NCBI GenBank assembly: GCA_037130365.1 | Contig: JBAXTE010000002.1 | Span: 117,666 to 181,665 of the forward strand | Length of the DNA: 64,000 nt | Reading direction: 5' to 3' | DNA from: JBAXTE01 sp037130365 | GTDB taxonomy: Bacteria; Bacteroidota; Bacteroidia; Bacteroidales; WCHB1-69 | Part shown: in pieces, positions 1-8,307 of the stretch | Position numbering within the stretch: position 1 is the first letter of the stretch | Layout: each line of letters starts with the position of its first letter | Made by a program: the position numbers and the translations under genes | The notes under the pieces: generated by a model | The model's database searches: none | What the model was told of the DNA's origin: nothing | Seen by the model: the letters and a program-made list of their open reading frames with translations, nothing else

Positions 1-1
1 A

Positions 2-679
2 ACAGTAAAATTGGGCTATTCATACAGATTGCCAATTGGCAGAAATGGTGGCGTTCTAGGAATAGGAGCTCAAATTGGGTTTTTAAATAAAAAAATTGAT
101 TTTTCTAAGTTTGTTTATATTGATCAAAACGATCCTCGATTAATGGGTAGGGGTAACGAATCTGATATGTTTACAGATGCATCTTTTGGAGTGTTTTTTA
201 AAGTTCCTAATTTGTATTATGTAGGTGTTGCGGCTACTCAAATGTTAGAACCTCAAGCCCCACTTTCTCTTGTCAGTGGAACTGGTGTTCAACTAAAAAG
301 ACATTATTTTATTAATGGAGGTTATGAATGGATTTATCCCGATGAGCCTAATCTAGTTTTTGAACCTTCTGTGTTTATTAAAACTGATTTTGTATCTGCA
401 CAATATGATGTATCATTAATCGCAAGATGGAACAATATGTTTTGGGGCGGAATAAATTATCGACTTCAAGATGCTGTAGGTTTGGTTTTAGGCGTAAGCC
501 CATTTCAAACTGGAGCAATGCGCGGATTAAAAATAGGTTATTCTTATGATTTTACTACTTCTGATTTAGGAAGAAAAGGTAGAAGTAGTGGTAGTCATGA
601 AATAATGTTGAAATATTGTTTTAAAATTGTAAGAACCCCTGTTTTGTCAGGATATAAAAATACGCTTCTCATCGAGTAA
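2..679 (+). CDS. PorP/SprF family T9SS outer-membrane protein, 3' part
   Basis: The reading frame is open to the left edge, so the N-terminus lies outside the window; the TTG at position 11 is not a true start. About 225 residues remain. They are rich in alternating aromatic/Gly beta-strand patterns, and a segment near GVSPFQTGAMRGLKIGYSYD is typical of the last strands of PorP/SprF proteins. These outer-membrane beta-barrels are associated with type IX secretion and with anchoring of secreted adhesins. The position directly upstream of gldK matches the usual porP/sprF-gldKLMN order. The last ~25 residues (basic, with VLSGYKNTLL) look less barrel-like. The family call rests on context plus C-terminal pattern, without the N-terminal signature. 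Confidence 0.8.
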   Translation, partial: TVKLGYSYRLPIGRNGGVLGIGAQIGFLNKKIDFSKFVYIDQNDPRLMGRGNESDMFTDASFGVFFKVPNLYYVGVAATQMLEPQAPLSLVSGTGVQLKRHYFINGGYEWIYPDEPNLVFEPSVFIKTDFVSAQYDVSLIARWNNMFWGGINYRLQDAVGLVLGVSPFQTGAMRGLKIGYSYDFTTSDLGRKGRSSGSHEIMLKYCFKIVRTPVLSGYKNTLLIE

Positions 680-757
680 CTTATTCATGAGAATATGCGT
701 ATAACAATAAAATGTGAAAAACATGCGTTTTTTAAAAATACTAAATCAGGAGCAAGC

Positions 758-2203
758 ATGAAAAAAATAGTAATGGTATTAATGGTATTAGCTTTCTTTG
801 CTAGTTGTAAAAATTCGGGCAATGGAGAGTTAACTGGTGTTCAGGATCGTCCAGTTTATTATTCTGAAACTCCTAATGGAATGTTATATATCCCAATGGG
901 TGGTTATAACATGGGTACGGGCGATCAAGATGTACCTTATGCTTTAGTTAGCGGATCTAAAACAGTAACTGTTCCTCCTTTTTATATGGACGAAACAGAA
1001 ATTACGAATAATGAGTATCGCCAGTTTGTAGAATGGGTTCGTGATTCAATTGCTCATTGCTTGCTTGGTAAAAATTTAGATGATGCAGAGAATAATCATT
1101 TTTTGAAATACGAAAATGGAGATAATCAAGGTGAGGTAATTCAACCCAACTTTATTAATTGGGAAGAAGAAATTGATTGGTATTCTGAAAATGAAGAATA
1201 TCGTAATGCATTAGCTCCTCTTTTTTCAAGAATTTCTGATGATCGTTTTTACCATTATCGTCTAACTGAATGGAATACAAAAATGTTTGATTATGAATAC
1301 TGGTGGGTAGACCTTAGTAATCATAAAGGTAAAATTGAGGACTATGCTGGAGAACGTGATGGAATTGGTGGAGCATATAAAGAAATGGAATCAAACGACA
1401 AAAACACCCGTTTTAAAGGGTTGTATTCTAATCGTCCAACAGGTTATAATAAAGGAAAAAAAGCATTTGTTCGTCACGAAATCGTGAACATTTATCCTGA
1501 TACCTTATCTTGGATTCATGATTTTACATATTCATTTAATGAGCCTTTAGCTCAAAACTATTTCTGGCATCCATCATTTGATAATTATCCTGTAATTGGA
1601 GTAAGCTGGCGTCAAGCAAAAGCATTTTGTCATTGGAGAACTCAACTTCAAAATAATTATTTAACTTCCAAAGGTGAAATGATGTTCGAAAATGATTTCA
1701 AATTGCCTAATGAAGCAGATTGGGAGTGGGCAGCTCGCGGTAGCTTCGCATTAAGTCCTTATCCTTGGGGAGGTCCATATATTCGTAATGCAAATGGTTG
1801 TTTCCTTGGAAATTACAAACCAATGCGTGGTCGTTATTTAGACGATGGTGGAATATATCCTATTATTGTAGGACATTACTCACCAAATGACTTTGGATTA
1901 TATGATATGGCTGGCAATGTTTCTGAATGGTGTGAAGATGCTTTCGAAGAGTCCGCATACAGTTTTGCTCACGATTTAAGTATGCAATATTCATATAATG
2001 CTACTTTAAGTGAACCAGATGTAAAGAAAAGAAAAGTAATCAGAGGTGGTTCATGGAAAGATGTTGGTTATTATCTTCAAGTAAGTGCTAGATCATACGA
2101 ATATCAAGATACCGGAAAGTCGTATGTTGGATTCCGTTGCATCCAACCATATTTGGGTCGTCAAAAAGGAGATAATATGAATAGTGCTTCGAATGTTTAT
2201 TAA
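758..2203 (+). CDS. gldK: GldK, T9SS ring lipoprotein
   Basis: Outer-membrane lipoprotein of the periplasmic GldK/GldN ring of the type IX secretion system. The start is set at 758 because MKKIVMVLMVLAFFASC is a lipoprotein signal with lipobox ending at Cys17, preceded by CAGGAG at 747-752; an upstream in-frame extension to 695 has no signal and is rejected. The rest (about 480 residues) is a formylglycine-generating-enzyme/sulfatase-modifying-factor fold: an N-terminal GMLYIPMGGYNMG strand, a middle insertion, then GVSWRQAKAFCHWRT, NEADWEWAARG, DMAGNVSEWCED, RGGSWKD and GFRC. GldK is known as a structural member of this fold, not an enzyme. First gene of gldKLMN; the gap to gldL is 60 nt. 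Confidence 0.95.
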   Translation: MKKIVMVLMVLAFFASCKNSGNGELTGVQDRPVYYSETPNGMLYIPMGGYNMGTGDQDVPYALVSGSKTVTVPPFYMDETEITNNEYRQFVEWVRDSIAHCLLGKNLDDAENNHFLKYENGDNQGEVIQPNFINWEEEIDWYSENEEYRNALAPLFSRISDDRFYHYRLTEWNTKMFDYEYWWVDLSNHKGKIEDYAGERDGIGGAYKEMESNDKNTRFKGLYSNRPTGYNKGKKAFVRHEIVNIYPDTLSWIHDFTYSFNEPLAQNYFWHPSFDNYPVIGVSWRQAKAFCHWRTQLQNNYLTSKGEMMFENDFKLPNEADWEWAARGSFALSPYPWGGPYIRNANGCFLGNYKPMRGRYLDDGGIYPIIVGHYSPNDFGLYDMAGNVSEWCEDAFEESAYSFAHDLSMQYSYNATLSEPDVKKRKVIRGGSWKDVGYYLQVSARSYEYQDTGKSYVGFRCIQPYLGRQKGDNMNSASNVY

Positions 2204-2263
2204 AATGAATTTCAATTAAAATCAAATAAACCAATTAATTATTAATCAAAAAACAACAACATT

Positions 2264-3163
2264 ATGGGATTAAATGAGATTGTTAGAAGTAAGGGTTACA
2301 AAAATTTTATGGCCAAGTTATACGGCATTGGAGCTGCAGTTGTAATTCTTGGTGCATTGTTTAAAATCATTCACTTACCAGGTGCTAACGAAATGCTAAT
2401 TCTTGGTATGGGTACAGAGGCTGTTATCTTTACTTTTTCTTCGTTCGAACCTTTGCACGTAGAATACAATTGGGCATTAGTTTATCCTGAATTAGCTATG
2501 GGCGATGATGCACATGACATGACTCATGATAAAAAGAAAGCAAATTCATCATTATCAGTTACTCAACAATTAGATAACATGCTTGAAGAAGCTAAGATTG
2601 GACCTGAGTTGATTGATAGCTTAGCAAAAGGAATGAAAAATTTGGGTGATAATGCAAATAAACTTTCAGGTGTTTCTGATGCAGCTGCTGCTACAGATGG
2701 TTATGTTTCAAATTTATCCAAAGCTGGAGAATCTGTTCGTAATTTAGTTGCTAATTATGATAAAACTGCTGAAGCTTTATCTAAAGACATGAATATCTCA
2801 GAAGAATATCTAGCTAACGTATCTCGCGCTGCTAATGCTGTTAAATCTTTAGCTGGTGTATACGAAGAAACGATTAGTTCAATCCAAACTGATAGTGGTT
2901 CATATAATACACAACTTAAAACATTGTCAAATAATTTATCTTCAATTAATTCAATTTATGAATTACAATTACAAAATTCTACCGAATATAGTAATCTTAC
3001 TGCTTCAGTACAAAGTCAAATTTCAGCTGTAAGTAATAACTTAAACGAAACTGTTCAAGGTACTATTAAGTATAAAGAACAAGTAGAAGCTTTAACCAAA
3101 AATGTAGCTATGCTAAATACCGTTTATGGTAATATGCTTACTGCGATGAACGTTAATCGCTAA
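2264..3163 (+). CDS. gldL: GldL, T9SS inner-membrane motor subunit
   Basis: Inner-membrane protein that with GldM forms the proton-driven motor powering type IX secretion. Two transmembrane helices lie at about residues 18-36 and 43-61, followed by a ~235-residue cytoplasmic tail rich in Ala, Asn and Ser with long predicted helices. The motif GALFKIIHLPG carries Lys34 and His37, and helix 2 carries Glu52; Glu62 follows at the membrane edge. These line up with Lys27, His30, Glu49 and Glu59 of Flavobacterium johnsoniae GldL (from memory), allowing for a shorter loop. At 299 residues it is longer than F. johnsoniae GldL and closer to the Porphyromonas PorL size. Leader ATTATTAATCAAAAAACAACAACATT has no Shine-Dalgarno site. 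Confidence 0.95.
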   Translation: MGLNEIVRSKGYKNFMAKLYGIGAAVVILGALFKIIHLPGANEMLILGMGTEAVIFTFSSFEPLHVEYNWALVYPELAMGDDAHDMTHDKKKANSSLSVTQQLDNMLEEAKIGPELIDSLAKGMKNLGDNANKLSGVSDAAAATDGYVSNLSKAGESVRNLVANYDKTAEALSKDMNISEEYLANVSRAANAVKSLAGVYEETISSIQTDSGSYNTQLKTLSNNLSSINSIYELQLQNSTEYSNLTASVQSQISAVSNNLNETVQGTIKYKEQVEALTKNVAMLNTVYGNMLTAMNVNR

Positions 3164-3208
3164 TTTTTTTGAATTGTAATATTATTAATTAAAAGAAAGA
3201 AATTAGAT

Positions 3209-4840
3209 ATGGGCGGAACAAATTGTCCGGAAACTCCGAGGCAGCGAATGATTGGGATGATGTACTTGGTGCTTACTGCTATGTTGGCACTCAATGTCTC
3301 CAAAGATATACTTAATGCATTTGTTATTGTAGATGAAACAATGCTTCAAACAACTGCAAATTTTGATACTAAGATTGCGTCTACTTTCCAAATGTTTGCT
3401 ACTGCAAATATGTCGCAACCTGAAAAAGTAGGTCCTAACTTTAAAAAAGCTCAACAAGTTCAAAAGTTGACTGATGATATGGTAAACTTTATCGTTGATT
3501 TGAGAAGCCAACTTTTTATGCGTATTGAAAAAAAGACGCTTGAAGAAGCAAAAAAAATGACTTTAAAAGATGTTGCAGCTCTAGATAATAAAGATATTCC
3601 TCATAATTATTTTATTAATGAGAAAAAAGGAATTGAATTAAAATCTAAAATTGTTGAATATCGTAAGAAAATTCTTGAATTAGTTGATGATCCACTTCGC
3701 AAACCAGAAGAAAACGCTAAAAGTAAAGCGGAAATGGATAAAAAAATTGGTTTAGAAACTAAAGACGGCGTTGATGCAAAAACTAAAGCAGCCTATACAT
3801 GGGAAGATCATGCTTTTGGAGAAACAGTGCTTGCCGCTTGTGTAACTATGTTAAACAAACTTTCAGGAGAAGTTAAAAACGTTGAGTTTGATATGCTTAC
3901 CTATTTAATGGGTGATATTAATGCGAAAGATTTTAAATTTGACAATGTTACTGCAAAGGTTCTACCAGAAAGTCGTTTAGTTTTTTCTGGAACAGAATAT
4001 TCAGCGGATATTATTGTAGCTGCATTTGATTCTCGTCAAAATCCTGAAGTTTTTTATAAAATGGGATTAGATACTGCAACTGAAAGTATGGTAAGTGGTA
4101 TGACAAAATTAGAAGGAAAAGATGGGGTAGTAAATTTGAAATTACCTGCTGGTGGCAGTGGCGAACAAAAATTCGCTGGTTTAATTAAAATTAAATCTCC
4201 AGACGGCACCGATAAATATTATCCATTTAAAAGCAAATTTGTAGTTACAAAACCAATGGCGAATGTCTCTGCAGATAGCTTACGTATACTTTATGATGGA
4301 ATTGATAATCTTATTTCAGTAGCAGCACCTGTTGCACCAGAAAAACTTAGAGTTAATTTCGGTGGTTGTGTTAGTAGATCAAATGGTCCAGGTCGTTATT
4401 TGGTTAAGCCACCAAAAGGTGTAAAAGTTGTAACTATTTCTGTTTCTGCAGACATGGATGGAAAAATGCAGAGTATGGGTGGAACTCCTTTTAGAGTAAG
4501 AACAGTTCCTAGTCCTAATGCTACAATTATTGGTAGAGTAAGTGGAAAAGTTAACAAAAGTGAAATATTAGGTTTTGGTAGAATAGTAGCAAATATGAAT
4601 TCTGACTTTGCTTATCCTCTAAAATGGTCTGTTCTCAATTATGAAGTGAGTATTAAACGCCCTTCAGATATTGGTAAAGGATCTACTATTACAAATAGTG
4701 GAGCTACTTTTTCAGGTGCTGTGCGTGATGCTATTAATAATGCCCCTGCTGGATCAAGAGTTAGCTTTGATGAAATTAATATTTCTAATCCAATTTTAGG
4801 AAATAGGCCTACAAATCCTATATCTTTTAAGTTAAAATAA
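3209..4840 (+). CDS. gldM: GldM, T9SS motor subunit spanning the periplasm
   Basis: Single-pass inner-membrane protein whose periplasmic domains transmit motor energy to the GldK/GldN ring. The N-terminus MGGTNCPETPRQRMIGMMYL then LVLTAMLALNVSKDILNAF is the diagnostic GldM transmembrane segment; Arg11 corresponds to the Arg9 that pairs with GldL in F. johnsoniae (recalled). The periplasmic part (residues ~40-543) begins with a helical region, followed by Ig-like beta domains; the C-terminal domain includes GRVSGKVNKSEILGFGRIVA. Length 543 is slightly above the usual ~515. It lies 45 nt after gldL and is followed by a strong stem-loop before gldN. Confidence 0.95.
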   Translation: MGGTNCPETPRQRMIGMMYLVLTAMLALNVSKDILNAFVIVDETMLQTTANFDTKIASTFQMFATANMSQPEKVGPNFKKAQQVQKLTDDMVNFIVDLRSQLFMRIEKKTLEEAKKMTLKDVAALDNKDIPHNYFINEKKGIELKSKIVEYRKKILELVDDPLRKPEENAKSKAEMDKKIGLETKDGVDAKTKAAYTWEDHAFGETVLAACVTMLNKLSGEVKNVEFDMLTYLMGDINAKDFKFDNVTAKVLPESRLVFSGTEYSADIIVAAFDSRQNPEVFYKMGLDTATESMVSGMTKLEGKDGVVNLKLPAGGSGEQKFAGLIKIKSPDGTDKYYPFKSKFVVTKPMANVSADSLRILYDGIDNLISVAAPVAPEKLRVNFGGCVSRSNGPGRYLVKPPKGVKVVTISVSADMDGKMQSMGGTPFRVRTVPSPNATIIGRVSGKVNKSEILGFGRIVANMNSDFAYPLKWSVLNYEVSIKRPSDIGKGSTITNSGATFSGAVRDAINNAPAGSRVSFDEINISNPILGNRPTNPISFKLK

Positions 4841-4850
4841 TATAGAAATT

Positions 4851-4882
4851 AAATATGAGATAGCTTTTGCTATCTCATATTT
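4851..4882 (+). promoter_or_regulatory. Strong stem-loop between gldM and gldN
   Basis: A perfect 14-bp inverted repeat (4851-4864 pairs with 4869-4882) with a TTTT loop, directly after the gldM stop (4838-4840). Only a short T run follows before AAAAGGAGGAG, so it is not a classical intrinsic terminator. It ends four nucleotides before the AGGAGG at 4887-4892 used for gldN. Likely roles are partial termination/attenuation, or an RNA processing or stability element that sets gldN level apart from gldKLM. The structure is seen directly; the role is inference. Confidence 0.75.
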
Positions 4883-4899
4883 TAAAAGGAGGAGTGATT

Positions 4900-5967
4900 A
4901 TGTTATTAAAAAAATCGGTTAAGTTTGTGCTGTTTTCTTCTATTTTCTTGTTTTCAGCTAGTTTCATTTCATTGGCTCAGAATCAAGCAAATGTTGGTGC
5001 AACTGGTACTTTAGATTCTATTAAGATAGAAAAGCAGGCTATTCGACCTCCAGTTGAGGGTGTTTTTAATTCTCCTGGTGGCAAAAAAAAGCATGTTTAC
5101 AAGAGAGCTCCTACCCCTCTAACTCCAATTAGAGAAGCTGATGGAATGTGGACAAAAATTGTTTATCAATACATCGATGTTAAAGAAAAAATTAATCAAT
5201 CATTGTATTATCCTACCGAACAAAAAGGGGATAGAATCTCTTTGTACATGCTTATGCGATATGCTACAAATACAGATACTATTTTGGTGAAACAACGATT
5301 AAAATCTATGCAGAATTTGTATGGACAAGAAATGTCGCTTGAAACTCCATTAGTTACTTATACTGATGAATTTTTAGACTTTCCAAACACTCGAGATGAA
5401 ACATTAAAAAACTTTGGTTACCAAAAGGCTCAAGTAATTTTTGATCTTGAAACAGGTTTGCCTCGTACAGACACTGTTGCTCCAAAAATTACCGAAGTAT
5501 TCAAGTCTGATAATGTTATTGGTTATGAATTTAAAGAACAATGGGTGTTTGATAAACAACGTTCAGTCCTAGATAATACTCAAATTATTGCAATAAGAGC
5601 TTATTTTAGATATGAGAAAGAAAAAGTAGCACCCGTTGTTGTTGAAGGTGCACCTCCTACTGCAAAAGAAGACGAAGAAGATGATGGTGATTGGACTCCA
5701 GAAGTTGGTCCTTGGATATATTTTAAAGAATTAAGATATTTTACTGCTAATGCTGATGTTTTCAATTCTGCAAATAGCGCCGAATGTAGATCCTTTGATG
5801 ATATCTTTTTAAAAAGACGTTTTGCTAGTGTGGTTAAACAAGATGAAAACGAAAAAAATAATAGACAGATATCTGAATATACCTTATGGGGATTAGATCA
5901 AGTATTAGCTTCTGAAAAGATGAAAGATGATATTCGCAAATTTGAACATGATCTTTGGGAATTCTAG
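4900..5967 (+). CDS. gldN: GldN, T9SS ring component
   Basis: Periplasmic protein that forms the ring with GldK. The start at 4900 is chosen because a consensus AGGAGG (4887-4892) sits seven nucleotides upstream and the product begins with a signal peptide, MLLKKSVKFVLFSSIFLFSASFISLAQ; the in-frame extension back to 4867 overlaps the stem-loop and is rejected. 355 residues. Typical GldN features are seen: READGMWTKIVYQYIDVKEKINQSLYYP near residue 80, a central GYEFKEQWVFDKQRS segment, and the conserved RYFTANADVFNSANSAECRSFDDIFLKRRF region. An acidic insertion (EDEEDDGDW) lies around residue 255. Followed by an intrinsic terminator that ends the operon. Confidence 0.93.
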   Translation: MLLKKSVKFVLFSSIFLFSASFISLAQNQANVGATGTLDSIKIEKQAIRPPVEGVFNSPGGKKKHVYKRAPTPLTPIREADGMWTKIVYQYIDVKEKINQSLYYPTEQKGDRISLYMLMRYATNTDTILVKQRLKSMQNLYGQEMSLETPLVTYTDEFLDFPNTRDETLKNFGYQKAQVIFDLETGLPRTDTVAPKITEVFKSDNVIGYEFKEQWVFDKQRSVLDNTQIIAIRAYFRYEKEKVAPVVVEGAPPTAKEDEEDDGDWTPEVGPWIYFKELRYFTANADVFNSANSAECRSFDDIFLKRRFASVVKQDENEKNNRQISEYTLWGLDQVLASEKMKDDIRKFEHDLWEF

Positions 5968-5988
5968 TCCTTTAAAATGAAATTTTAT

Positions 5989-6018
5989 AAAAAGCATGGC
6001 AAATAACCATGCTTTTTT
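5989..6018 (+). terminator. Intrinsic terminator of gldKLMN
   Basis: AAAAAGCATGG (5989-5999), a 7-nt loop, then CCATGC followed by TTTTTT (6007-6018). The 11-bp stem followed by a T run, 21 nt after the gldN stop, is a clear rho-independent terminator. Confidence 0.88.
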
Positions 6019-6029
6019 GTTTTGTTTAC

Positions 6030-6037
6030 TATCTTTG
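6030..6037 (+). promoter_or_regulatory. Putative -7 element upstream of recG
   Basis: TATCTTTG matches the Bacteroidota -7 consensus TAnnTTTG and lies 18 nt before the recG start, just after the gldN terminator. No well-spaced TTTG -33 element is present, so the call rests on the -7 match and position only; the leader would be very short. Confidence 0.4.
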
Positions 6038-6055
6038 TATTTATATATTTAAAGA

Positions 6056-8167
6056 ATGGCAGTTGATTTATTAGATACTTCTATTGAATATCTTAAAGGC
6101 GTTGGCCCTCAACGTGGTGATGTTTTGAAAAAGGAACTTGGGATATTTACGTATCGTGATTTGTTGTTTTATTTTCCATATAGATATATTGATCGTTCTA
6201 AATTCTACAATATCTCAGAAATAAATGCTGATTTAGCTTATATCCAAGTGAAAGGTGTGATTGTTAATGCTAAATTGATGGGAGATGGAAGATCAAAACG
6301 CTATATTGCCACTCTAAAAGATTCCTCAGGTGATTTTATTGAATTAGTTTGGTTTAATTCCATAAAATGGGTTTCAAATTTCATAATTTTAAACCAGGAA
6401 TACATTGTTTTTGGTCATCCTACTTTGTTTAATGGACGATATTCATTTAATCACCCAGATATTGAGATTCCTGCCACTGTTCCGCAGAATTTAGTTTCCA
6501 AATCGTTTATGCCATTATATAATACTACAGAAAAAGCTAGAGTTAAAGGTTTGGATAATAAAAGTATTGGAAAGTTAGTATTCTCATTACTGCCTCAGAT
6601 TAAAGGATTTATTCCAGAAATTTTCCCTAATGATTTCATTTCTCAAGAGAAAATGATTGGTAGAGAATCCGCACTATTTAATATTCACTTTCCCGAATCT
6701 TTGCACGATTTGGCTGAAGCGGAATACCGATTGAAATTTGAAGAGCTCTTTTTTAATCAATTGCGATTAATTTTTCTAAAATTAATTAGAACATCTAAAT
6801 ATCAGGGATTTGTCTTCTCAAAAATTGGGACTAATTTTTTGACTTTCTTTAATGATTTCTTGCCATTTGAATTGACAGGTGCACAGAAAAGAGTTATTAA
6901 AGAAATTCGAACAGATTTTCAATTAGGGAAACAGATGAATCGCCTTCTTCAAGGCGATGTTGGAAGTGGTAAGACGCTGGTTGCACTTATGTCTATGCTC
7001 ATTGCAACGGATAATGGTTTTCAGGCATGCTTAATGGCCCCGACCGAAATATTAGCTCAACAACATTTTAAGAGTATTTCAAAATTTCTCGATAATCAAA
7101 ATGTAACGGTAGAATTGCTCACTGGATCTACAAAAAAATCCTTACGCCATACTATTCATGCTGGCTTATTAGATGGTTCAATTCACCTGTTAATCGGCAC
7201 ACATGCGTTGCTTGAAGATATTGTACAATTTAAAAATCTTGGATTAGTGGTTATCGACGAACAGCATCGTTTTGGAGTTGCTCAAAGAGCAAAACTTTGG
7301 ACTAAAAACGAGATTCATCCACATATTTTGGTCATGACTGCAACACCGATTCCTCGCACACTGGCCATGACTTTGTATGGAGATCTTGATGTATCTGTTA
7401 TTGATGAACTTCCTCCTGGTAGAAAGTCAATAATAACAGCCCATTATTATGATAGTCAACGATTAAGAATTAATGGGTTTATTAAAAAACAAATCGAATT
7501 AGGAAGGCAAATTTATGTTGTTTATCCTCTGATTTCAGAATCTGAAAAACTCGATTTAAAGCATCTTGAGGATGGTTATGAATCGCTTTCTAGAGAATTT
7601 CCGCTTCCTAAATATGCTATCAGTGTGGTTCATGGGAAAATGAAACCCGCGGATAAGAATCGTGAGATGCAACGTTTTGTTCGTGGGGAAACTCAAATTA
7701 TGGTTGCCACAACCGTTATTGAAGTTGGGGTTGATGTTCCAAATGCATCTGTAATGATTGTAGAAGATGCTCATCGTTTTGGGCTGTCTCAGTTGCATCA
7801 ACTTAGAGGCAGAGTAGGTAGAGGTGCAGATCAATCGTTCTGTATTTTGGTGACAAATTTTAAGCTCACGATGGATGGAAAAAAACGTTTAGAAGCAATG
7901 GTGAAAACATCTGATGGTTTTGAAATTGCAAACTTAGACTTAAAACTTAGAGGACCAGGTGATATTGAAGGAACTCGCCAAAGTGGTGCACTTGATTTTA
8001 AAATTGCAGACATCGTTAAAGATGAGAAAATTTTAATAAATGCTCGAAATTCAGCTATAGAAATGCTGGAAAAAGATCCTAAACTAAAAGAAAATCAGCA
8101 TCGGATTATTGCTGAACATCTGGCTTTAATTTTAAAGAAAAATGGAAATTGGGGATTAATTAGTTGA
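6056..8167 (+). CDS. recG: ATP-dependent DNA helicase RecG
   Basis: Superfamily 2 helicase that remodels stalled forks and branches Holliday junctions. The N-terminal wedge/OB region covers about residues 1-200. The helicase core shows Walker A GDVGSGKT (residues 300-307), motif II DEQH (401-404), motif III TATPIPRT, and C-terminal motifs VVHGKMKP, ATTVIEVGVDVPNA and QLRGRVGRG. The final ~80 residues match the RecG C-terminal domain (LRGPGDIEGTRQSG). Length 703 is normal for the family. Single gene between the T9SS operon terminator and pheT. Confidence 0.97.
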   Translation: MAVDLLDTSIEYLKGVGPQRGDVLKKELGIFTYRDLLFYFPYRYIDRSKFYNISEINADLAYIQVKGVIVNAKLMGDGRSKRYIATLKDSSGDFIELVWFNSIKWVSNFIILNQEYIVFGHPTLFNGRYSFNHPDIEIPATVPQNLVSKSFMPLYNTTEKARVKGLDNKSIGKLVFSLLPQIKGFIPEIFPNDFISQEKMIGRESALFNIHFPESLHDLAEAEYRLKFEELFFNQLRLIFLKLIRTSKYQGFVFSKIGTNFLTFFNDFLPFELTGAQKRVIKEIRTDFQLGKQMNRLLQGDVGSGKTLVALMSMLIATDNGFQACLMAPTEILAQQHFKSISKFLDNQNVTVELLTGSTKKSLRHTIHAGLLDGSIHLLIGTHALLEDIVQFKNLGLVVIDEQHRFGVAQRAKLWTKNEIHPHILVMTATPIPRTLAMTLYGDLDVSVIDELPPGRKSIITAHYYDSQRLRINGFIKKQIELGRQIYVVYPLISESEKLDLKHLEDGYESLSREFPLPKYAISVVHGKMKPADKNREMQRFVRGETQIMVATTVIEVGVDVPNASVMIVEDAHRFGLSQLHQLRGRVGRGADQSFCILVTNFKLTMDGKKRLEAMVKTSDGFEIANLDLKLRGPGDIEGTRQSGALDFKIADIVKDEKILINARNSAIEMLEKDPKLKENQHRIIAEHLALILKKNGNWGLIS

Positions 8168-8226
8168 TTCAACCATCGCACACTCTTATTTATTCAAAAT
8201 CTTTTTATTAATTCAGTTCAAATCAG

Positions 8227-8234
8227 TAAATTTG
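8227..8234 (+). promoter_or_regulatory. Putative -7 element upstream of pheT
   Basis: TAAATTTG fits TAnnTTTG and lies 73 nt before the pheT start. No clear TTTG at the expected upstream spacing. Weak but positioned in the only gap between recG and pheT. Confidence 0.35.
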
Positions 8235-8307
8235 CAAAATAAGTATTAGCTTCTGCTTTTAGAGGAAAATACATATTAATAAATCAATAAAAAAAAGATT
8301 CATCAGA

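Noticed and set aside
3203..3511. 102-codon minus-strand frame inside gldM
   Set aside because: His/Cys/Ser-rich composition typical of an antisense shadow; gldM is certain.
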